Part shown: positions 37,121-47,990 of the stretch, piece after piece
How positions within the stretch are numbered: position 1 is the first letter of the stretch
Layout: the number at the start of each line of letters is the position of its first letter
Origin: Eutypella sp. D-1
Taxonomy: Eukaryota > Ascomycota > Sordariomycetes > Xylariales > Diatrypaceae
Reading direction: 5' to 3'
DNA length: 64,000 bases
Assembly: GCA_023313575.1 (NCBI GenBank)
Contig: JAJTTP010000022.1
Location: 248,001 to 312,000 of the forward strand
The notes under the pieces: model-generated
What the model was told of the DNA's origin: nothing
The model's input: the letters and a program-made list of their open reading frames with translations, nothing else
Databases searched by the model: none
Made by a program: the position numbers and the translations under genes

Positions 37121-40100
37121 TCACGACCACAACCACGCGGCCGCCGACACCAGCATGACGACAGCGGCGCCGCTTATCTTACTCCGCGAGGCGCCCGCGA
37201 CGACGGGCACGCCCGCGGTGGGGGCGACGTTGACGACGCGGCAGGAGACGCAGTCGGGCGGCGCGGCGACGCCGTTCGCTGCGCTGCTGTTGGTCACAGG
37301 CCAGCTGGACCCCACACTTGGCGCCACACTCACACCCGCACTCGAACCCTCATCCTCGGCGACCTCGATATCGACGAGAACAGCAGGCGGGGGCGCAACG
37401 CTCGTCATGATAGCACTGGGCGCAGGGACGACCAAGACGGTGGTAGTGGTTGGCAGGGCGGTAGGCGGGGCGGGATTAGTGACGGCTTCAACGACGGGGG
37501 TTTCAGCGGGCACGGGGAGGGAGAGGGAGAGCGGGAGCGGAGCAGGTGCAGAATGCGCAACGGCTGCGACTGCGGCAGTTTCGGCAGGGGCGGTCTGCAC
37601 GGCCTGCAGGGTCCGGAGCTCGGTGATGACGCGCGTGGTGCTCATGCCGACGGTGCAGTCGGGTCCCGCGTCCGCTGCGCACGCCGTCACTGCGTATGTC
37701 TCTGTTGAGCAGTGCTCCGTTACTACGTCTACCGTCACCTCCGGCTGCGCCTGCTTCAGTTCTATGTCTGCGCTGCCTTCTGCCGTCGGCGCTGCTGGCG
37801 GTTGTGGTGGTGCTGCCTCGGCGTCTTGCGGACTCTCGTCCGCTGCCGGCGGTGCTGGTGCTGGTGCTTCCGTGGGTTCTTGCGGCCCCTCATCCGCCGC
37901 CGGCGCGGCTAGTAAGCGACCCCCTGTTGCTTCTGGTCCCGCGCCCGCACTGCAGTACGTAGTGGTATACGTAGAGAAGCTAGTAGCGAAGCGGAGCGCG
38001 GGACCCGTCTGCCCAGTAGCATCCGCACTGGTGTCCGTGGCGGTGTAGCTGTAGACGACGGCGGAAGTGAGGGTGCGTGTATAAGTGCGGGTAGCGGAAG
38101 CGGAAGCCGCGGTGGTGGTGGTGGTGGTGGTAGTGGTTCCGGTGCCGGTAGGCTGGGGTTCGATCGCGGGCAGACGGCCACGATCCGCTGTCGTCGTGGT
38201 AGATGCGGAGGCGGACGTCGAGATCGCCTTGATGGGGCTCACGCTCGAGACGCCGGCGACCGAGGTCGCGCTGATGCTGCTGCTGCTGGGCGCGGCAAAA
38301 ACGTTTTTGGCGGCGGGAGGCCGGCATGCGCCAGGGATCCGGGCCGCTGCGTCTCGGCCCGCTGGCACGGGCACTAGGCTTGATTTCGTGTTGCACGAGG
38401 TGTAGTTCGTCATGTACAGCGCGTGGTTGTCCTGGTCGAATGCCACTATTTATTGCATTGGCGTTAGTGGTAGATGAACTTGAGGGGTGAGCCGTTACTG
38501 GCAGTGCGCACGTGTGCAAACTCCCAGAAAAAGGGAATTGGGGGGGGTGGTGGGGGTGGATTAAAGTAGAATGAAAAGGAAACGGAGATGATCCAGCCCA
38601 ACTCACCATAAGCACCGCGCAAGAACGTGTCGCCGAGGATATACACGCCGACATCGGGGGTATACCAGGCGCCCAGGAAGCAATTACTGCCGCTGCGCCA
38701 GATGAAGTCGCGATAGGCGACGGAGATAGAGACGCCGGGGCCGAAGGCGAAGACGACGCTTCCGTCGCGGGCCTGGTACTCGCACGGCACGGTGTAGCCG
38801 CCCTTGTTGTCGGACTTGGCGCCGCTGAACTGCGCCGCTAGCGACGCCACCACCCCCTTCGGCAGCAGCGATAGCGTCGTGCCCGAGTCCACGATTATCG
38901 GCACCGGGAACGACGCCCCTAGTACCGGCTTCGTGGCGCTGGATCCCGGTGCCCGGTGCGATATCCCTGACAGTGCCACTTTGTAGTGGCTGTTGTTGTT
39001 GCGATGGTGGTTAGCGTTCTGCACTGGAAACAGAGACTTGACTGATGGTAAGGGTGGAAGTTGAAGGGATGAGGGACTAGGGATGAGTCGCAGGGAGGGA
39101 GGGAAAGTACTCACGCGTCTCTTGGATCCGTCGGCACCTTGCGCAGGTTACCAGAATACTTATTCCTATCTACGCCGCCAAAGACCAGCTGGCCAGTCTT
39201 GGCGACTTTTTATCAAAACTGTCAGTTACGTTGCTACCACCCTTGCAGGTATACTAGACCAGATTGCCTAGAGCAGAGCCGAAGGGAAAAGGGCAACAAC
39301 TCACGTCCGGACGGAACCTGCCCGCCGAGGTCCAGGCTGAACAGCTTGCTCTGCGTGTAGTTCTGCGCGGCGAGGGAGTCGATGACGGTGGGGTACTTGA
39401 GGAATCCGTTGCCAATCCCGTGGGCCAGGCCCATGATGCCGAACCAGACCGTGTCGGATTTCGTCGAGACGCCAAATTGTTGGTTCTTGATGCGCGCACC
39501 TAATGTTTTTTTTAGATAAGCAGTCAGCTCCCTCTCCAAACAGCCCCTATCTACAACTTCATCGAATTGAAGAATTGGGGGGGGGGGGGTAAGGCAAAGA
39601 TTAATACTAACCGTTGATATATATATCGTCCCGGTAGTACGTCCCGTACGTGGTGCCAGAGCCGTACTTGATAGCGAAGGGCTGATTGAGGTTCCGCGAC
39701 GTAGACGGCCGCGCGGGATCGTAGTGGCCGAAGTCCCGGCACAGCTTCGGCACGGCCGACTTGTCGCAGTCCGGGTTCACCCACAGCTCGAACGACCCCG
39801 TGTCCAGCAGCACGCTGAGGTTCTGCTTCTTCGTGCTCGTTCCCACGTCCACTGCAGGTCGCGGCGGGGTCAGTATTTTCGTGGGGCAGAGAGGGGCAGG
39901 GGGGAAGGGAAGGGGCTTACGTTGTGCTAGGTAGGCCGCGCCATAGACCCCGAGAACGTCCGTCTTGAAGAAGCGCCTCGCTAGGCTCGGCGTGCCGACG
40001 CCGTACTGGTCAACGCGCCGCAGCGGGACGGCCAGGACCTCCGCGGGATCCTGGAAGAACGTCGTCGGGTCTACGGTAGCGTTTGAGAACCCGTTTGTCG

Positions 40101-40194
40101 TATTCCCGGCGTTTGTTACGTTCCAGGCGTTGCCCGGACAGAGCAGGGCCGCGCCGACCGCGGACCAGAACGCTAACCTTGGTGGTGGTGTCAT
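37121..40194 (-). CDS. GPI-anchored aspartic protease (pepsin A1 family, yapsin-like), six exons
   Basis: Exons on the minus strand: 40194-39921, 39851-39612, 39499-39305, 39205-39115, 38989-38607, 38445-37121, joined in frame to 835 residues. Each intron has a GT(G/A/T)AG-type donor and an AG acceptor, most with a CTAAC or CTGAC branch. The N terminus is a signal peptide and propeptide. Catalytic motifs are DTGS (Asp108) and DSGT (Asp301), with the flap region YGSGT after the first and the terminal GDTFLR of the pepsin fold. From about residue 420 to the end is a Thr/Ser/Ala/Pro tail of about 400 residues, closing with a hydrophobic segment (AAVVMLVSAAAWLWS), as in GPI-anchored wall proteins. 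It should act at the cell surface, cleaving proteins at acid pH. The unusually long tail makes it a wall-spanning yapsin/CtsD-type enzyme. The start is at ATG 40194, directly before the signal sequence. Confidence 0.88.
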
Positions 40195-41289
40195 GGTGTG
40201 TGTGCGTGGTCAAATGTGTAATGGAGGAAGTTGGGGTGGTAAAAGTCACGAGAGAGAGAGAATCCAGACGAACACCCCCAAGAAGGGCCCGGGGCGGCGG
40301 CCATTTTGACCTCGTTGACGAAGGGGCTGGAGGGGGGTTGCCAAGATGCCGACGATACCAGGGCAGAGTTTTTCTATTGCGATGCGAAGAATGGAGGCGA
40401 CAATTAATGGGGTGGCTATCCTGGACGTAGTAGGTGCCAGTTTAGGGATAAAAGGTGAGACAATTGCTGGGGTCTTCGAGGGACCGGAGGGGAGACGTGG
40501 CGTTCAGGAACAGGATAAAGATAAGCCCTTCTCATTCCAGGCACGGGACTTAAAAAGGGCTGGCATGGTGAAAATGAACCACTTGACAAGGTGATTACTC
40601 CTTTGAAACGCACAGAATATCGAGTCGTGGAAAGGACAAGGGTGAGTGAGCTCAAGACTGCTTGCCAGCCCAGCCGAGGCGGTGCACCAGGACCTTCCCT
40701 CTCCCTCGCCGAGCATCCAGTGATCAGGGAGGACTTACTTCCCTTGATAATTTATTACTAGTACCGTTCTGCGGAGGGAGGATTGATATATCTCCGGGAA
40801 GGAGAAGTCCATTGAAAAGAATACTACGAGCTCCAGGGAAAGAGATGAAGATCTGCGAATAATAATGTGTATAGTCCCATAATATGAATTCACCGAAGGT
40901 CCCCATCTCATCTGCGTAGCGTAGAGTAAAAGTAAAGTGAAGTGTCTTTCTGAGCGAAGTTGGCCAAACGGATGAAAATGGTTGAAAAAAGAAAAAAAAG
41001 AGAACCGCTCTATCTGCAAGGTAAGGACAAAAAAACAAATGCGAACGCAAGCTACATGATTACCGCATCCTTTCCCCCTCCTTTGCCACCTGGCAACCAA
41101 ACCCAACCTGCCTTATTACCTACGCCCTGAAATGCCGGCAAATGTGAATGACCGCATTGCTATCTAGAAAACGCCGCCAATCGTGTATATGCGTGGTTGC
41201 ATGCGCCTCTATTGCCCTGCCTGCCCCTACCCCCCGGCCCTCTCCCCCCACGACGCTCGACGGCCCTCCTCTTCTTCTTTCCCCGCGCT
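40195..41289. other. Intergenic
   Basis: Promoter side of the aspartic protease and 3' side of the AMMECR1 gene. No credible gene. Confidence 0.55.
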
Positions 41290-42156
41290 CTACGCCGCCT
41301 GCTGCTTATCGACCCAGTCGCGCCAGTGCTTGTACTCGGCATACAAAAGCTTATGTTTCTTACCCTGGTAGCGGACGACGGTGAGGCTACTGACGTCGTG
41401 CCACCTGTCCCTCCTACCGACCCAGCCGGCCTTCCGCATGAGACTCACGAGGGTCTCCTCCTTGGACCAGCCTTGCTCGGGAGCGACGTCGGGCAGGTAG
41501 GTGGCGCCGTAGCGGCGGCCCTTGTCGACGAAGTTGATGCGGATGCCGTGGGTGCCGAGCTCCCAGTCCATGGCGTCGTCGCAGTCCTCGAAGTCCGTCA
41601 GTAGCGTCACGGCCACCTCGAGAGACGGCAGCTCCCGCTTCGCTATCGGATCGAACCGCGTGTCGTGGATGGCGGACGTGATGGCGTAGTCGGAAAGCCC
41701 TTCGTCGAGGTCCTGGGCCTCGAAGGTCCCGATGCAGCCCCGCAGGGAGGTGTAGCCGGACCGCTGAGACACGGTGTTCCAGGTCACGAAGAGCGGTGAC
41801 TCGGTGATCGGGGGTTCCGCCGAGTCGAGGGATGTGGTGGAAGTCGCGGCGGTGTCGGTGGAAAGCGACAAACTCGACCCCGAGGAACCGGTGGAGGAAG
41901 AGGAACCACTAGAAGAAGAGTCGGCAACCCGACGCAGGGCCGGAATGGTCTTCTTGATATTCTCCAACTTGGACTTGGTAGAGTTTCTTCCTGCTCCCTC
42001 CTCCTCAGACTCGTCGGTGGTGTTGTTGCTGCTGCCACTTCTGCCGTTATACTCTGCATATAACTTTTCAACCTCCTCGAGGGTCAGGGAATCCCTTCTT
42101 TCGAGATACGAGGCGAGCGACTCGAAACAATAGAGGCAATGTACGGCAGTAGCCAT
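41290..42156 (-). CDS. AMMECR1-domain protein
   Basis: A single exon encoding 288 residues. The family signature LRGCIGT is at 138-144 and the rest of the domain follows (DTRFDPI, ELPSLEVAVTLL, GIRI, ATYLPDVAPEQ, W.K.E). AMMECR1 proteins are conserved from archaea to humans; the fold is known but the biochemical role is not settled. Here the domain is interrupted between its first helix and the signature by a Ser/Asp-rich insert (about 40-115), common in fungal members. ATG 42156 is the natural start because the CLYCFESL helix follows directly. Directly upstream, three copies of a GGGTAACCT unit form a short tandem repeat. Confidence 0.93.
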   Translation of the reverse strand: MATAVHCLYCFESLASYLERRDSLTLEEVEKLYAEYNGRSGSSNNTTDESEEEGAGRNSTKSKLENIKKTIPALRRVADSSSSGSSSSTGSSGSSLSLSTDTAATSTTSLDSAEPPITESPLFVTWNTVSQRSGYTSLRGCIGTFEAQDLDEGLSDYAITSAIHDTRFDPIAKRELPSLEVAVTLLTDFEDCDDAMDWELGTHGIRINFVDKGRRYGATYLPDVAPEQGWSKEETLVSLMRKAGWVGRRDRWHDVSSLTVVRYQGKKHKLLYAEYKHWRDWVDKQQAA

Positions 42157-42160
42157 TGTT

Positions 42161-42196
42161 GGGTACCTGGGTAACCTGGGTAACCTGGGTAACCTC
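42161..42196 (-). repeat. Short tandem repeat (GGGTAACCT) upstream of the AMMECR1 start
   Basis: Three near-exact copies plus a variant (GGGTACCT), within 40 bases of the start codon, so in the 5' UTR or core promoter. Function unknown. Confidence 0.75.
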
Positions 42197-43702
42197 TGGA
42201 GGTGAGGAATTCGGCCAGCAGGAAAGGTAGGGTAGGGAGGGTAGGGGGAGGCGGGGTGTTTTGTTGTTGGTATTTGGTGTTTTATGTTGCCCGTATGCTG
42301 TTGTTCCTATGGTCTTGTTCTTGTTCTGGTTAAGTCCTGCTTATTACTCAAGTGTGAGGGGTAATTTACTTACCTGTCTGCCACTTAATGTACCTAATGT
42401 GCTACGTACTTAATGTCATGTCGGATATGTCAGCTCCAGCTATTTGGATGGCAGGTACTTTGGTTGTCTTGTACCTGGGAAAGTCGAGGGGAGGTTGGGC
42501 CGCTGTCCGCTAAGGCCTATAATTGCCTTTGTATGCGGAGAGGTCTGAGGAGGCAGGAGCCGCTCGAAGGTATGAGGCGCTAACTAAAGGTGTCATCGTA
42601 ACATTCGAGGGTATTCGAGGGGGTTGGGTCCGGGGTTAGTGGGGGCTGGTGGGGTGGGATGATTGTGGGGCCTTAAGGGTTCTTATCGATATCGTGAGCC
42701 AATCGGAATATTTAGCGCTAAGATAAGCTTCTAGTTCCGTAATCCCCCGTACACCCGTATAATGTACCTCTCTTATCCCGCCATCCCCGAGATCGAGCCC
42801 CGGGCCTTATCTCCGTTCATCACATTCCTTATCTCATAAGAATCTACCGAGGATTGGATTGACTTTGTTCTCACATAGGGGCCCATCTATTGCCGGCGAA
42901 CATTCAACTTGTGCAGTGACATCTAATTAAAAAGGAGAAGGGAATTCCCGAGCCAGATTTGTTCTTCACAGCCTTCATTGCAACATCAATTATTTGGATG
43001 TTGCGTCGTATCTACCGCATGGATCAGCACCAAAAACTACTTCATGATACAGTAGACGGACGTACATAACTTGTAGTAGTGATGATGCCAAATCCGTACA
43101 TCCTTAACCACCAACTTCCGAGGCCCCGTCCGATGCAGCAGCATCGTCTCAACCTGCATACAGCAACTCAACCCAATTCGCATCACGCGCCAGTTGCCGC
43201 TTTGCTTTGCTTTTCGAAGCTAAACAGTTGCCTGGCTATTCCGAGATTATTATGTTAATGGGTGATATGTGGAATGAATGTGTACTTCGTTAAGTATAGG
43301 AGACATGAAGATGTCATATATAGATAGTCGGCTAGAAGCAAGATTGAGAGGCCGAGGGTTCCAGCCAAGTCAGATACAGACATACCAAAGACTTTTGAGT
43401 ATCGATTATATTCGGCTCGTAGATCACCGGGACCCCTAGATGGTTTTGCCTCTATTTTCCCCACACCCTCGTTGGTTAGAATACATATTGGTGGAAGGAA
43501 TCACAATTTTTATATATAGGGTATCTCGATATTGTGTCAGGATAGCTTTAGTTGCACTGCCTAAGCACGCAGGAAAGCGTCTCCAAGTTCCCAAAACACA
43601 CCCTCCATAACCGTAAGGATTTCTTAAACGCCACGCACGCAAGATAACTAAAAAAGAACAAAAGCTGGGAAAGCGACCTCATCTACGCCCCCCCTCGACC
43701 AT
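42197..43702. other. Intergenic
   Basis: 1.5 kb between two reverse-strand genes; mixed composition and no convincing coding frame. Contains the promoter of the AMMECR1 gene near its left side. Confidence 0.55.
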
Positions 43703-44848
43703 TCAATCATCATCCAAGACCTCGACAATCCCCCAACACATATCGAGGAACCGCTGACGATACTCCTCGCTCTCGGTGGTGATACTCATAGGGCCCTGTT
43801 CGTCCACGACGCGGTAGGTGTTGACAAGGCCCGTCATCGCCTTCGCGTGGACCGTATGCTTGGCCCAGAAGAAATCGAGCACCGCCGCGCGGTAGACCTC
43901 TGTGCCGTCGGCGGACGCAATCCCCGTGCGCCACGTAGGCGGGCCGGGGAGCGCGAAGGACGGCTTCCTTGGCGGGATCGGCCGACTGCTGCTGGCCCGT
44001 CCCTCCTCCAGCAACGACGGCGGAGCTTCCGGGGGCGCCGCCGCCGTGTCCCCGTTCGCGTCCGCTGCCGACACCCGCACCAGGAACAGCGAGTAATCAA
44101 CCGCGTTGCTGTTAGCAAGCAGCTGTGTGTCTATCTCGAGCTGGGCCCGGAGGTCGTCGAACTGCGCGCCCGACAGCCGGAGCTTATCGGGGAACTCGTC
44201 CGCGAGCTTGGACTTCGTGGCCTCGGTGGCCAGGGCGCCGCCCGCAATGTCGCGTTCTGGGTAGAAATACGAGGGGGGCTTGAGGTCCCAGGACTCCCAC
44301 TTCGCTTCGCGGGTGCCGCCGGTCGGCGGGTTCCGATGGTGGTGGTCCTGCCCGTACAGGATGTTCTCCATAATGATGTGGTGGCTGGGTGCGAGGCCGA
44401 GGAGCAAACCGATGCTCTTGTGCGCGCTCTCGACGAAATCCGTGATGCGGACGAGCAGGCTGGCGGGATGGGCGCGCATGTGCGCCACGTAAGGGGCCAG
44501 CAGCTCTTGCTTGAAGAACTCGTGCTCCGCATGCCGCGGCACCGACTTCACCAGGTACGCGCCATCGCTGGTCCGAAAAAACGTGCTGCCGCTGTACCCC
44601 ATGTCACCCATGGGCTGCAGCGGCCCGCTCCGGAAACTGCCCTTGTACTCGTCCTCGCGCACGCCCCAGAGCTCACGTAGCGAGCGGAAGAGGTCAGAGC
44701 GCACGAGGCGGAAGGTCAGCCAGAACAGGTGGAACAGCCGGATTGCGCGGCGCCAGAGCGAGAGCCGCCGGTAGGGTCGGCCATCTTCGCCGGCGTTCAG
44801 GATCGTGTAGACGATGGATCGCGCGATCAGATTCTCACGGCGCGCCAT
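43703..44848 (-). CDS. Phosphatidylinositol-phosphate kinase-like protein (PIPK fold)
   Basis: A single exon encoding 381 residues. PIPK core signatures are visible: a glycine-rich loop GYSGSTFF (84-91) followed by the Lys of YLVKS (101), HHIIMENIL (the family has H...VMxN), WDLKPPSYFYPE where active enzymes have DLKGS, an IDTQLL...VDYSLFLV segment (family DYSLLV), and VLDFFWAKH where active enzymes have IIDxL. Active family members phosphorylate phosphoinositides at membranes. Several catalytic positions are altered (DLKGS to DLKPP, IID to VLD), so it may have changed specificity or be inactive. An internal Pro/Ser-rich insert lies at about 270-305. The N-terminal regulatory extensions of the essential yeast enzyme are missing, so this is not its counterpart. 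Confidence 0.8.
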   Translation of the reverse strand: MARRENLIARSIVYTILNAGEDGRPYRRLSLWRRAIRLFHLFWLTFRLVRSDLFRSLRELWGVREDEYKGSFRSGPLQPMGDMGYSGSTFFRTSDGAYLVKSVPRHAEHEFFKQELLAPYVAHMRAHPASLLVRITDFVESAHKSIGLLLGLAPSHHIIMENILYGQDHHHRNPPTGGTREAKWESWDLKPPSYFYPERDIAGGALATEATKSKLADEFPDKLRLSGAQFDDLRAQLEIDTQLLANSNAVDYSLFLVRVSAADANGDTAAAPPEAPPSLLEEGRASSSRPIPPRKPSFALPGPPTWRTGIASADGTEVYRAAVLDFFWAKHTVHAKAMTGLVNTYRVVDEQGPMSITTESEEYRQRFLDMCWGIVEVLDDD

Positions 44849-45654
44849 CTCTGATGATGCCTTTACTTCATTTTCTTCTCAAGTATGTAGGATGAAAGTA
44901 GGCAAAAGAAAAATTGAAAAAAAAAAGTTAGATGAGGCTGCGTTTGTCACATAAGGCAGTAAGTTGTTGTTGTGGAGGATTGAAGACCAACCACGTGTTA
45001 CCTGAACGTAAGGTCCTTGAGCTGTCTTGAGCTGCCAATATGAAGGAGTGAAAGCTCCGGGCCGCGAAACAATGACGTCATAACGCAGCTGCTAAGGTTC
45101 TTTCACCAGTCGCACCTGAAAGTAAACAAAGGTCCTACATTTGCATGTGATTACTCAGTATGAACTGAAATCCCTTGATAAAAATATCAACGGGCTATAT
45201 ACGGCGGGCTTCAATGTTTTGCATCGCGGAATTAAAATGTACCTAGGGGATGCGGTAGACGAGTCCTTTCCATCCCAGCTATTTTAAAACTTGATTTTAA
45301 TGTTCACTATTCCTAGTCTCTTCCCGACTACTTTTATTCCTTAGATTATTCAGTCGTTTGTAGGGATTGTCGTAAGTTCCTAAAAGCCATACCTCATCCA
45401 CCCCCAGTCCCAGTATGAGATGTTACAGAACAGCCAGCCTGGACCGGAACAGGCTCTTGTACGGCTGTACTCAAACTGAAACATCAGTGTTCATGAACAA
45501 TGGAAGTACGGTGCTGGTATATAGGTAGGTAAGACGTCACCTTGACCAGGTGAAGGGCATTACAAAGCATACCCGCACTTAGGTACCCTTTTTCAAAGAA
45601 AAGAAGACCACGACAACAAAAGGCACAACAGAAGTCACGGCAACAGCAGTGACA
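44849..45654. promoter_or_regulatory. Shared upstream region of two divergent genes
   Basis: About 800 bases between the PIP-kinase-like start (-) and the unrecognised gene's start (+). The two promoters must lie here. No element could be assigned with confidence; TGACGTCA is present at about 45072-45079, a perfect CRE/ATF-type site. Confidence 0.45.
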
Positions 45655-46794
45655 ATGGCAAGAGACATGCGTTACTACCCGATCCCCAACCCATGGGGGA
45701 GAGTTTTTCCCGTCAAAAACACGCCCATTTTCAGACAGGCACAGATCGGGCGGCTGACCAGCTCGCTCATTCACCTCGCGAATGGCGGCGACTACCCAGC
45801 CATGTCATACCTGCCGGAGCTGCTCAGCGCCTTCAGTTCGAGGGAAGGACAGATAGAGAAGGGCATATGGGCGTACTTCCACCCGCTGCCGAAGATCCCG
45901 CGGCTGGACGAGATCCGCGACCTCGGGCTGCCGCCGCCGATGGTCGTACTTCCGAAGGAGATCGTCGACGATATCGATAGACCATGGGTATCGGTGAGCC
46001 AGGCGCCGGCGCGCAACAATGCCGAGAACAACAAGGCGCCGCGCTACCGGCTACTCTTCTTCCTGCACCGGTTTCTGTACCCGAACATCAACGCGCGGAA
46101 CAACTCCCCCCACGAAGTCTTTGGGTTCTCGGTCTGGGACCGCGAGCACAACACATTCCGGTACTATGATTTCTGGCCCGAGGATTCGGTCACGCGACAG
46201 ATCGCGGTGACGACCTGGTGGGCGCGGGCGCTGATCATGGAGCCGAAGGCGAAACGGACCCGCGCTAAGCGCGATCTCCACCCGCCGCCGCCGTGGACGC
46301 CGCCGAACCTCTACCCGATGATTCGGCAGAGCTACAACTCGGAGGGCGCATCGTTCGGGGCGCTGGCGACCATCGCCTCGCACGCCAACGGCCTGCCGCC
46401 GGCCCGCATCAGTATGTATGCGTGCATCGGCGCGGCGCTGGAGATGATGAACCGCATCGCGGACCCCGCGGTGCTGGTGCCGAGTGACAACGTCGAGGTC
46501 CTAACGGGGCTGCGCGAAGACCTGATCCCCAAGCTCTTCGACGAGGTCCTCGCCATGCTCCGCGATCAGCCGAAGCCGATCAAATTCGTTAAGCGTTTAC
46601 CGCGCAACGCCCACGAGCTCCACCATGACGGCCAGCCGTTCCTCGAGGATGCGTGGGTTAAGCACGCCCTCAGCATCCCCGACATTCCCGTTAACGCGCT
46701 CCTAAGACTGCGGCTACGACGGCTGCTATCGGCTCGTGCGCGGAACGGTAAGTTGGATCTTCGGTACGTCCTCGCGATCGTTAGTTTGAATTAG
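45655..46794 (+). CDS. Unrecognised protein, 379 residues
   Basis: The start is ATG 45655 (the frame extends upstream only to a non-ATG codon). I do not recognise the family with confidence. The centre reads FGFSVWDREHNTFRYYDFWPEDS followed later by a QSYN..GASFGAL segment; this order loosely recalls Ulp1-type cysteine proteases (a W/H-D block, then Q...DCG), but the Cys would be Ser, so a degenerate relative is only a guess. No signal peptide or membrane span. GGTAAGT near the end (46747-46753) may be a donor: splicing 46748-46815 would end the protein at a TGA at 46821-46823 instead of at 46794. Codon use is G/C rich like neighbouring genes, supporting a real gene. Confidence 0.72.
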   Translation: MARDMRYYPIPNPWGRVFPVKNTPIFRQAQIGRLTSSLIHLANGGDYPAMSYLPELLSAFSSREGQIEKGIWAYFHPLPKIPRLDEIRDLGLPPPMVVLPKEIVDDIDRPWVSVSQAPARNNAENNKAPRYRLLFFLHRFLYPNINARNNSPHEVFGFSVWDREHNTFRYYDFWPEDSVTRQIAVTTWWARALIMEPKAKRTRAKRDLHPPPPWTPPNLYPMIRQSYNSEGASFGALATIASHANGLPPARISMYACIGAALEMMNRIADPAVLVPSDNVEVLTGLREDLIPKLFDEVLAMLRDQPKPIKFVKRLPRNAHELHHDGQPFLEDAWVKHALSIPDIPVNALLRLRLRRLLSARARNGKLDLRYVLAIVSLN

Positions 46795-47990
46795 TTTACC
46801 CCTTCCTGGATGTAGGTCCATGACGGTGATGTAAGTTGTATGCTGATTATTCCGTCCCAATAACCGACCGTAACCTTCGGCCCTTATACGGTAGTATTCC
46901 CGGGGTGGCTGAGGAGAACCAGGAATTAACCTGTCACATGGTTTCTAGATACTCGGCTTTTGCCTTTTTCTCAACGCGGATGATTATGTAGGTGTCACTA
47001 ATAACAATGAATTATTAACGAAGATAAAATATGATATTATATCATTTTACATGTACTTCTTAAGTTTTCGAAGCAGCCAATCCGGACCACCAGCCAGACA
47101 GACTACTTAGGGAGTGAGTTCATGGGGTCAGATGGATATAAGGTCACGATGAGGCACTTTACAAGAACACTGGGGTCCTGAAAAAGAGAGTAGAGTTTGC
47201 CACGTAGATTTCAAGCATACGAGCATTTCCCCATCCTGTCACAGGAATGGCGAACCGAGAATGCCGGCTGGATAGTGTCATGTCATGGATAAAGGCCACT
47301 ACAGCTAAGTCGGTCCCTCAACTCTCCCTAGTACACCCTACAAGAAAGCCTTTTGCATATTCTTTGTTATAGACAGGATTCATCATGACGGCTTTCTGGT
47401 TACTCGAAGTAATCTTTTTTTCTTTGTCAGAGCGAAACTTGTCAGGGGTCAGGAGCAGGGATACAGACACGTGATCGCGCGGGGTCTATACATGGCTGAA
47501 ATCCCTTTAATCCTTGGGGTTTCCTCTTTACAGGTTTTCAGTTCTGGTATACCCTCAATATATCTTCGCGATGGTTACCTTATCACTCTGATACTGCTGT
47601 TACCGAAAGGCGTGTAAATACGGGAGGTCGAGGACATGTAAGATAGGGGTGGGGGGTTCTTCTGCTGTTATATGGATGTAAAGCGGGTCTCTCTCGCGGC
47701 TTATATAAAGATCCAAGGATGAGTGTTTGGATGAGTAGTTTATATCTTATTCAGCAATAGGGACCCTTATAACGCTTTCATAGCAGAGAGTCGGGACTGG
47801 GTAATACCACATGTTATAGAAAGCTACTCTTTAGTTATTGCAGCCTACTCTCTTCCAGCTTCGTTATCCAGACGCACTACCTAAGTAACCCAGTTTTATC
47901 AGTTACAGCACTTGAGTCTGTCGGACAAATCGTCGATCGCTCCCTTCAAGTCCATCACCCAGGGCACCAACAGCAGCACTGATGTCAACA
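46795..47990. other. Intergenic
   Basis: 1.2 kb, A/T rich, with no open frame worth calling and no RNA gene seen. Confidence 0.6.

Noticed and set aside
37155..38048. A 297-codon forward frame opposite the aspartic protease tail
   Set aside because: Mirror of the Thr/Ala/Ser-rich coding strand; low complexity, and the reverse frame has the protein features and the splice sites.
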